From Victivallales bacterium (lineage in GTDB: Bacteria > Verrucomicrobiota > Lentisphaeria > Oligosphaerales > Oligosphaeraceae): 6,424 nt of DNA. The DNA lies in assembly GCA_017964325.1 (NCBI GenBank), contig JAGCSE010000278.1, positions 1-6,424 on the forward strand, in the 5' to 3' direction. Within the stretch, counting starts at the first letter, position 1; every line of letters starts with the position of its first letter. Position numbers and translations under genes: made by a program. This document shows positions 1 to 6,300 of this stretch, piece after piece. Under the pieces are notes generated by a model. The model had not been told where the DNA came from. It did no database searches and saw nothing but the letters and a program-made list of their open reading frames with translations.

Positions 1-33
1 CACATCTTCACTTTTGGATTATTAACCATTAAG

Positions 34-237
34 CAGATGGAACTCTCAAAAGTCTTCAAGTATGCGGTTTTCAAGCCCCGTGGGGGCGACAGGAACATAG
101 CCGTGGGTGTAGCGAGCGCAGAAGCGCGAACGTAACCCACGGTAAGGCAATAAAATACATACAGAACCGCGTAGCGGTGGCAGGAACGTTTGTGCTAAAT
201 GGCAAAATTGCCAAACGACTTTTAAGAGTTGCGTCTG
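34..237. mobile_element. Candidate MITE/REP-like element with 21-bp terminal inverted repeats
   Basis: Bases 34-54 and 217-237 are imperfect inverted repeats: read toward each other, 18 of 21 positions are identical. The best-conserved core is AACTCTYAAAAGTC (41-54 against the complement of 217-230, 13 of 14). The interior has no supported gene but contains several hairpins: GCCCC/GGGGC at 75-87, CCGTGGGT/ACCCACGG at 101-142, ACCGC/GCGGT at 166-178, and GGCAA/TTGCC at 201-212. This resembles a non-autonomous miniature element or a REP/BIME-type repeat. I see no target-site duplication at the ends (left flank ends in TTAAG, right flank begins AGTAA), and no transposase lies in the window. A structured RNA is the main alternative. 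The inverted repeats are seen directly; mobility is inferred. Confidence 0.5.
72..187 (+). repeat. Two hairpin-CAGGAAC units flanking a nested stem-loop
   Basis: Two related units lie about 90 bases apart. Unit one has the stem GCCCC-GTG-GGGGC (75-87) followed by GACAGGAAC (88-96). Unit two has the stem ACCGC-GTA-GCGGT (166-178) followed by GGCAGGAAC (179-187). The two stems differ in sequence but keep the five-pair stem, three-base loop and CAGGAAC tail, which suggests the fold matters. Between them CCGTGGGT (101-108) pairs with ACCCACGG (135-142), enclosing GCGC-AGAA-GCGC (116-127). The strand is only the orientation in which I describe it. It may be the interior of the inverted-repeat element or a REP-type repeat in its own right. 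Confidence 0.55.
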
Positions 238-253
238 AGTAATGAGTAATGAG
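236..253. repeat. Short tandem repeat, TGAGTAA period 7
   Basis: TGAGTAA occurs at 236-242 and 243-249 and begins again as TGAG at 250-253, giving about two and a half copies. It starts on the last two bases of the right inverted repeat of the upstream element. Each unit contains in-frame stop codons in at least one frame, so it is unlikely to be coding. The function is unknown. Confidence 0.55.
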
Positions 254-271
254 GACAGCTATTTTGTTTCA

Positions 272-300
272 ACGAGTCGCAGTAATCCCAGTAGTCCCAG
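272..300. repeat. Degenerate 9-bp tandem repeat (AGTARTCCC)
   Basis: AGTAATCCC (281-289) is followed directly by AGTAGTCCC (290-298) and by AG at 299-300. A weaker copy, ACGAGTCGC (272-280), matches AGTAGTCCC at 6 of 9 positions. The array ends about 15 bases before the start codon of the first gene, where it sits in the likely 5' untranslated leader. It could be a minisatellite seed whose copy number varies between strains. No regulatory role can be shown from the sequence. Confidence 0.5.
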
Positions 301-315
301 TTAGATAAAAAACAG

Positions 316-894
316 ATGATAAAATCTTTAAACAGTAAATTGTATTTGATGGTAGTCCTCTCCGCCGGGTTGGCGGTTGCGCAGGCAGCGGATGAGTTGA
401 AGCCAGCGGAAGCGGGCTCGACTGCTTGTGTGTGCATTGACTGGTGGACTGCAAAACATTTGTGGGTCGGCAATCCCAACTTGCTCAATCGAAAAGACCG
501 CACGACCATTCGCTTCGATTTGACGAAATATTTGGCGAAGGGGCGTGTGAAAAAAGCGGAACTGTTCTTAACCGTCACGCCCTTCGGTATTTATGATGAG
601 AATACGTTTGTGCTGGAGCAGTTGATGCGGGAACGCATGGAGTTGAAATCGGCAGATACATTGAGTGATGATGCGGAGAAAAGGGCTGATTTTGTCATCA
701 AGTCAGAAGACAAGCCGCCTTGCCGTCAACGTATTGATGTGACGGATTGCGTAAATGGCTTGTTGCAAGTCGGGCATACGCAGTTGGTTCTGCGGCTGCG
801 AGATGCGACGGTCGAAAATCGCGGCAACAAGAAGAACAAGGCCGAAGGACTGGAAATCAACCAGAATGAATTGAGATTGGAGATATTGCCATGA
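316..894 (+). CDS. Small secreted jelly-roll protein, DNRLRE/CBM96-like (tentative)
   Basis: This 192-residue protein starts with a clear Sec signal peptide: a lysine-containing N-region (MIKSLNSK), a hydrophobic core to about residue 22, and an A-Q-A site that predicts cleavage after residue 24. The mature part (about 168 residues) contains RTTIRFDLTKYL (62-73) followed by VKKAELFLTV (78-87). This resembles the 'lets the fold be read as FDLs...kkAeL.L' pattern of DNRLRE/CBM96-type beta-sandwich domains, in which aligned strands carry those residues. Four cysteines (C38, C40, C136, C145) could form disulfides in an extracytoplasmic protein. No catalytic motif is visible, so a binding or structural role is more likely than an enzyme. 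The ATG at 316 is chosen because it gives a complete signal peptide; no good Shine-Dalgarno precedes it. The ATG at 349 would cut off the N-region. The stop codon overlaps the next start by four bases, suggesting joint translation with the DUF4838 gene. The family call is tentative; the gene itself is well supported. Confidence 0.8.
   Translation: MIKSLNSKLYLMVVLSAGLAVAQAADELKPAEAGSTACVCIDWWTAKHLWVGNPNLLNRKDRTTIRFDLTKYLAKGRVKKAELFLTVTPFGIYDENTFVLEQLMRERMELKSADTLSDDAEKRADFVIKSEDKPPCRQRIDVTDCVNGLLQVGHTQLVLRLRDATVENRGNKKNKAEGLEINQNELRLEILP
879..882 (+). promoter_or_regulatory. Ribosome binding site for the DUF4838 gene
   Basis: GGAG lies 8 bases before the ATG at 891, inside the last codons of the upstream gene. 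It supports the ATG at 891 (or the in-frame ATG at 894) as the start. Together with the ATGA stop/start overlap it fits translational coupling of the two genes. Confidence 0.6.
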
Positions 895-3200
895 TGCACA
901 AACCGTTGTCGATGCTCACTACACTGACGATGCTGATGGCCGCTGCGGCAAGTCATGCAGGATTCCAAGGTCCTGACGGGCAGGCTTATACGCATATTGT
1001 CATAGAAAAAGACGCGCCGGATTCTGTGAATTTGGCGGCTTCCGAAATGCAGCAGTTCATCGATCGGCTGTGCGGCATCCAACTGCCGATCCGCAATGAG
1101 GCGGTTGCGGGCGAAGGGGCGGTCCATCTCGGGCATGGCATCGAAACGGAGTCATTGCCATCGGATGGTTTTCGCATCAAGACGGCGCCAAGTGCCTTGT
1201 ACATCGCAGGAAAGGACAGCCGAAATCCGCCGCCGTTCGGACCACGCAATCCATGGCGTAAAACGGAGCTGTACAGCGATGAGCTGAGGCTGACGGCATT
1301 GCAGGACCAGGGGACGCTGTGCGGCGTCTATGCGTTTCTGGAAGAGTTCGGCGGCATCCGCTTCTATTGGCCTGGGGAGGATGGAATTGTTCTGCAACCA
1401 GTTGAAGGACTGAAGCTTCCAGAAATTGACATAACCCGAACACCACGCTTTAGCTATCGATATCCATGGTATTGCATGTTCTCGAAGGACAAGGATAATG
1501 CGCTGTGGTTCCATCGGGCGGGATTTGGCGGCCATGCTCCTGTTGTCATCATCCACAGCTTCAATTTTGTCAAGCATCACCAGAAGGAACATCCTGATTT
1601 TTGGGCACTTGCGGACGGGAAACGCGCTTTCACGAACGAATGCGTGGCGGACGGTCACGGTCATCTCTGCCTCAATAATCCCGAACTACTGAAGACATGG
1701 TGCGACGACATCCGCAAGTTTTTCGATGCAAATCCAGACATAGAGGTCTATCCCATCGTTCCAAATGACGGATTGACGCGCATTTGCGAATGTCCACAGT
1801 GTCAAGCGGACTTACGGCCAAATGCCGCAAGCAATGGCGTGTTTTCTTACCATATATGGAAATTCGTCAACGCCGTCGCGCGGGAAATCCATAAGACGCA
1901 TCCAGGCCGCTACATTGGCTGCCTTGCATACGAAAAATATTGGCAACCGCCGGAAGAACTTGATTTCGAACCAAATGTGGCGGTCATGATTTGCCATGCA
2001 CGCAGTTCCATGACGGATGAAAATGAAAGCGAGGAGTTTTGGAAAGGCGTAGATGCGTGGTCGAAGAAATCCGGACGGCTGTACTTTTGGGATTGGTATC
2101 TTACGCATTGGCCGCCGACGGATTCACTGCCGATTCTCTATTCGCAGACCATCGAACGCGAAATCCGCAAGATGGCGGCAAATCCTAAAATCTGCGGTGA
2201 ATTCATCGAGTCGGAGAATTTCCGCGATGCCTTCCCGTTCGGCCATGATCGCATGGGGACGCCCGCGATGCAGCATTTGAACCTGTATTTGACGGCGAAA
2301 TTGGAATGGAATCCTCAGCTGAATGTAAAAGACATTCTGGATGAATATTACCGTTTGTTCTACGGCCCAGCGGAGGTGCCGATGCGCGGATTCTGGGAGA
2401 TGGCGGAAAACGTCCGCAATGCGGCTGTAAAGTCTGGAAATGCCGCTCCTGACAGCATTTTCACACGCCAGAACCTATTGGCGCTGAATCAGTTCCTGCA
2501 GGATGCCATGAAGGCCGTGCCGCAGGATTCCGTCTATGCAAGACGAATCAAAACCGTCAACGACGAATTCCAGAAGGGAGCCAAACGTCTGACGAGCATG
2601 GCGGCGGCTGGAAAGTCGCTCTTTGAAGTGCAACATGTGGAGAAACTTGGCGATTTGGACAATCTGAAACCGATGCGCTTCTACGACAAATTGGCGGATT
2701 GGAGCGAACCGCCGACATGGATCTATGCGGGCTATGACCGCCGCAACCTGTATTTGAAATTCCTCTGCTATGAACCGAATATGAACGAACTCCGTGCGAC
2801 GGTTACGGAACACGACAAGGGGACCATCTGGGACGATGACTGCGTGGAGCTCTTCTTCTTCACGGATCCGAATAATCTGGAAAAAGGCTATCACATTATC
2901 ATCAATTCACTTGGAACGGTGATGGATGGGATTCAGACGCGCCCCGTCTCACCAGATCTGTCGTGGGAGTCCAATGCGGCTTGTGAAATCGTGAAGGAGT
3001 CGAACCGCTGGATTGTGAACGTGACACTTCCATTTATATCGTTGAGAATCAACGATATAAATTTCGCGGGTGACATGGTTGTGAATTTCTACCGCACACG
3101 TGTGGCGGGCGGTCGTCCGACGCCGTTTGTCTGGTCTCCGACTGGCGAAGCCGCATATTTCGTGCCAGGCAAGTTCGGGCGGATGACATTTGTGAAATAA
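891..3200 (+). CDS. Secreted DUF4838 protein with GH67N-like N-terminus and CBM9-like C-terminus
   Basis: This is a complete 769-residue protein. A signal peptide (hydrophobic residues 6-20, S-H-A site) predicts cleavage after residue 23. Residues ~32-185 resemble the N-terminal domain of GH67 alpha-glucuronidases: NLAASEMQQFIDRLCG (47-62) and GTLCGVYAFLEEFGGIRFYW (141-160). Residues ~187-505 match the DUF4838 pattern: HPDFWALADGKR (234-245), LCLNNPELL (259-267), PNDG (291-294), C-E-C-P-Q-C (299-304), LAYEKYWQPP (345-354), and the closing LEWNPQL...EYYRLFYG (471-492). Residues ~590-769 look like a CBM9/DOMON-like sandwich, with WDDDCVELFF (647-656) and a final FGRMTF. The length is normal for such proteins. 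Family members commonly sit among glycan-degradation genes, but I know of no settled activity, so the substrate is not named; GEFIESEN (436-443) offers candidate acidic residues only. The start is supported by GGAG and by the four-base overlap with the gene before it. A perfect inverted repeat lies within codons 714-724. Confidence 0.92.
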   Translation: MMHKPLSMLTTLTMLMAAAASHAGFQGPDGQAYTHIVIEKDAPDSVNLAASEMQQFIDRLCGIQLPIRNEAVAGEGAVHLGHGIETESLPSDGFRIKTAPSALYIAGKDSRNPPPFGPRNPWRKTELYSDELRLTALQDQGTLCGVYAFLEEFGGIRFYWPGEDGIVLQPVEGLKLPEIDITRTPRFSYRYPWYCMFSKDKDNALWFHRAGFGGHAPVVIIHSFNFVKHHQKEHPDFWALADGKRAFTNECVADGHGHLCLNNPELLKTWCDDIRKFFDANPDIEVYPIVPNDGLTRICECPQCQADLRPNAASNGVFSYHIWKFVNAVAREIHKTHPGRYIGCLAYEKYWQPPEELDFEPNVAVMICHARSSMTDENESEEFWKGVDAWSKKSGRLYFWDWYLTHWPPTDSLPILYSQTIEREIRKMAANPKICGEFIESENFRDAFPFGHDRMGTPAMQHLNLYLTAKLEWNPQLNVKDILDEYYRLFYGPAEVPMRGFWEMAENVRNAAVKSGNAAPDSIFTRQNLLALNQFLQDAMKAVPQDSVYARRIKTVNDEFQKGAKRLTSMAAAGKSLFEVQHVEKLGDLDNLKPMRFYDKLADWSEPPTWIYAGYDRRNLYLKFLCYEPNMNELRATVTEHDKGTIWDDDCVELFFFTDPNNLEKGYHIIINSLGTVMDGIQTRPVSPDLSWESNAACEIVKESNRWIVNVTLPFISLRINDINFAGDMVVNFYRTRVAGGRPTPFVWSPTGEAAYFVPGKFGRMTFVK
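3032..3062. repeat. Perfect 14-bp inverted repeat (hairpin) inside the DUF4838 gene
   Basis: Arm one is ATTTATATCGTTGA (3032-3045), the loop is GAA (3046-3048), and arm two is TCAACGATATAAAT (3049-3062). The arms are exact reverse complements over 14 bases. The repeat encodes part of the CBM9-like domain (F715 to N724) without breaking the frame and lies about 135 bases before the stop codon. It has no U-tract, so it is not a standard intrinsic terminator. It could form an mRNA stem-loop affecting decay or a DNA cruciform, or it could be a dyad binding site, a short palindrome insertion, or chance. Confidence 0.75.
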
Positions 3201-3254
3201 AAAGAAATGGTTATTGGCGGATGGCGGATGCGGCGTGAGCAATCTGCTTATGCC

Positions 3255-3279
3255 TCCCATCGGCGGGACACAGATGGGA
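3255..3279. terminator. Weak stem-loop between convergent genes, possible bidirectional terminator
   Basis: TCCCATC (3255-3261) pairs with GATGGGA (3273-3279) around an 11-base loop. It sits in the 129-base gap between the stop codons of the convergent genes, where a shared terminator would be expected. There is no run of T after it on either strand, and the loop is long, so it is a poor intrinsic terminator. A second, AT-only stem, TTGTAA/TTACAA, is at 3291-3304. The gap also has a GGCGGAT doublet (3216-3229) and an ATCTTTAG direct repeat (3312-3319 and 3326-3333). Confidence 0.2.
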
Positions 3280-3329
3280 TTCCCTGCAACTTGTAATTTT
3301 ACAAATCATTGATCTTTAGGATGTTATCT

Positions 3330-6300
3330 TTAGTAATGCTTGATGACATTGACGACCACTTTGTAGTTATCGTCGTCGGCATGGGCGAATGACATCGAAG
3401 CGCTGTTGAAGCCTTGTTTCAATGGTGGAAGAGGCGTTTCGGGGATGCCGGAAGCGACTTTGCGGCCTGCGGTGTCCACAACGGTCCATTGATGGTCATC
3501 CGCTGTCAGCACGTCGCCGGTGGACATCGTGACGGGGAAGACGACCTTCTGGCCGTTGACAGAGAAGGTTGGATTGACAAGCTTCGACGAATTCAGAAGA
3601 ATCTTCACATCATCGACGGCGCAGGAGACGAGCGTGCCTTCGGAAGACGCGTCGTCGATCGTGCGGGCGGCGGGCAGGTTGTTGTAATAATAGAGGATAT
3701 AGTCGATTTTCGAGAGATCGAGACGGACGTCGTTCAGCTTGAATTCGATGAACTTCCAGCCGGTGAAGGAGACGCGTGTGTACATGTCGTGCCACAAGCC
3801 TTTCACGTCGCGCAACTGCACTTTGAACAAGGCTCCAGACGCGTCGCCTTTCAGCCAGAAGCCGATGGCCTTCGCGTCGGAAATATCGACTGGCTTCTCG
3901 AAATGGCGGCCGACGGCGGCCCAGCCGGCGTTGTCCGAACGTGCGGATCGCGCGTCGAACTGGAGGGCGGTGGATCCTTCCTGATGGCCTGGAATGCTCT
4001 TCAATTGGAAGGTCACACCAGGCTTGGACGTGCCTTGATTTTCGCTGTCGAAGGCGTATTTCGCATATTTGTTGAAATCCGATTCCTTATAGCTTTCGAC
4101 GGTTTGGCAGTCGTCGAGCATGCGGGAACCATTGGCGTTGTTATAGATGGCGTTGTTGCTGCCGGCGTTGGCGACATAAAGCTCCAGTTCAAGCTTCGCG
4201 TTGTCGTTGGGGCTTGCGCCGCCTTCGTCCCGCTGGATGATGCCCCAGTTGCGGAGGACATCTTTGCCGAAGAGCGTCACCGGCAGTTCGTATTCGTCTT
4301 TCAGATAGCTCCAATCGACGTTTTCAGAACGCTTTCCAAACAGTTTTTTGCCATATCCTCCGACCAGCGTGATTTTCGCACGGGCGCTGGTGGCTCCGTC
4401 CGTTGAATTCGCCTGGAAGGACACGGTGTTTTGACCATGATTCAGAACGACATCGCCGATTTGATGCATATTGTCCATTTTGATGTATTCTATGAGTTCG
4501 CCGCGTTCGTCATAGTGGCGGAAATCCCACAGCATGTTTTCGACGGCTTCGATATAATGGCCTGATTTCAAGGCGATCGGGAACTTGAATGTCTGGCCGT
4601 CGATTGTCAATGCGATGTCTTTCAGTTCGTTTTCGACGACGGGGCGGGCGATGACAGGACTGACCGTCACATCGACCTGTCCGTTGGCGGGAATATTATT
4701 AAGGTATAGTTTGATGGACGATATCGCGCTCGGATAGATGACGTTGCGGCAGACGGAGTGCGCTCCGGCGGCGGTTGTGTAGGGCCATTCATAATCGCCC
4801 ATTCGTTCCGCATCCCGTTCGCGGAGAAGGAGTTCGACGTATTTCCAGCCTGTGAAATCCAAATCGACGTAATGGTCCGAAATCGCGCCATGATAGACGT
4901 ACGGCGTCTGGATCTGCAGATTCAGAAGGGCTCCCGAACCGTCGCCTTTCACCCACAGGCCGAAGGCGCGGTTGTTGCCCATGCTGAGATACGGATGCGG
5001 ATAGTCGAAACCGACGGACGACCATGCGCCTTTCGGCGTGTTCCGTTTGCTTTTCGCGACGATGCGGAGGTTCTTCTTCGCGAGTTTGACGTCATTCTCT
5101 TCCACGAGAAGCTGCTGCGTAACGCCGTCGGCCGTTGATTTTGCCGTAAGTTTTTCAATTTCAGAGAAATCCGCCAGCGGTTTCGGATTCTCCTCCGTCA
5201 GCGGCGGCGTGGAGAAGAGGGCGTGGATGCGGAAATAGGTAGGCGCGGGATTATCATCATTCTGGACGTTCCATGTTTCGGCGACGGCCTTTGGGCTGGA
5301 AACGACATGGTTGAACGTCGTGACGTCCGTGAGCCGCCAATGGCCTCCGAAGTCCATCCGCAGGCGGAAGTCCGATTTCAGGGAGGCGAGTTTTTCGATG
5401 TCCTCCTGCCTGAAATAGCGGGCCATGCGGAAACGTTCATACCAGCCGAGAATGGTCATCATTTCGGGCACGCGGGCGTTGTTGGGCGAGCGGGTTGTGC
5501 CGATGCCTTGGAGGGACATCGGGCCGTCGATGCCAAGATTTCTGGCGGCGAAATATTCCATTTCGTCAGGGAACTGCGCGTCGTTGTCGGCGGAGAAGCC
5601 GACGGGCGCCCACCAGCCGAGCTGCGGCTGGACGAGATCCGCCTTGCGGAAGTTCTGCGCCAACGCGACATGCGCGTCATGGTTGCGGCGGGAGGCGTAG
5701 CGCGGATGGTCCCATGCGCCGAGCCGCGAATGGAACCACCAGCTGTTATGCCCCCAGCAGCTGGCCTCCGTGACGGCGGGGCGTTTGAGCTTCTGGTAGA
5801 TCTTCCAACGCATTGTGTCGATGCCGTAGCGGCTGCGCATGCCTTCGGAGCCGTCGAAATAGATGCCGTCCATGCCGGTGGCGTTGTAGGCGTTGGCGAT
5901 GGCGTCCGCAAGATCTTCGGCCAATTGGCTGTCCGGATCCGGATAGAAGGCGATGTAGCGCTGCTGCAGATAGTCCGCCTTGTCGCCTTGTGCATGGGCG
6001 GAGACTTTCGTGCCGAAGGCACCGCGCGTGCATTTTTTGAAGGCATAGGGCGGTTCACGGGAGATTTCCGCGTATTGGATGATTTCCTTTCCGATCTTGA
6101 TGGCGTTGCCGTTGGCGGAATAGCTCCAGACGATTTCATGGCCGGGCACGGGCTTTTCATTGACGTAAAGCTCCGTGTCCGTTTCGGAGAACGGCCGTGC
6201 GAGCGTGTAGGTGGCGCTGGAGATCAAATCGTCCGACGGAACGGGAGACACCCATGGATCGCGCGGGTCGATGCAGGCCGTCAGCGTGTGGAAGGAGGCG

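Noticed and set aside
34..237. Target-site duplication at the ends of the inverted-repeat element
   Set aside because: Bases just outside the two ends (TTAAG on the left, AGTAA on the right) are not matching direct repeats, so insertion by a duplication-making transposase is not shown.
34..300. CRISPR array
   Set aside because: The repeats are either palindromic pairs or 7- and 9-base tandem units. There is no series of equal repeats of about 28-37 bases separated by unique spacers, and no cas gene is present.
255..315. Promoter for the 316 gene
   Set aside because: TATTTTG at 260-266 and AT-rich TAGATAAAA near 302 are vaguely promoter-like, but neither has a convincing partner box at the right spacing.
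222..578. Minus-strand open frame of 118 codons over the leader and start of the first gene
   Set aside because: It overlaps the signal peptide region of a well-supported plus-strand gene and crosses the tandem repeats. It shows no domain.
3414..4406. Plus-strand open frame of 330 codons over the binding modules
   Set aside because: Also antisense to the hydrolase gene and without signal peptide, domain or ribosome binding site. It is best explained by codon bias on the opposite strand.
5459..6160. Minus-strand open frame of 233 codons in another frame of the hydrolase gene
   Set aside because: The product is a low-complexity Ser/Arg/Pro/Ala-rich sequence, which is the usual out-of-frame shadow of a GC-rich gene.
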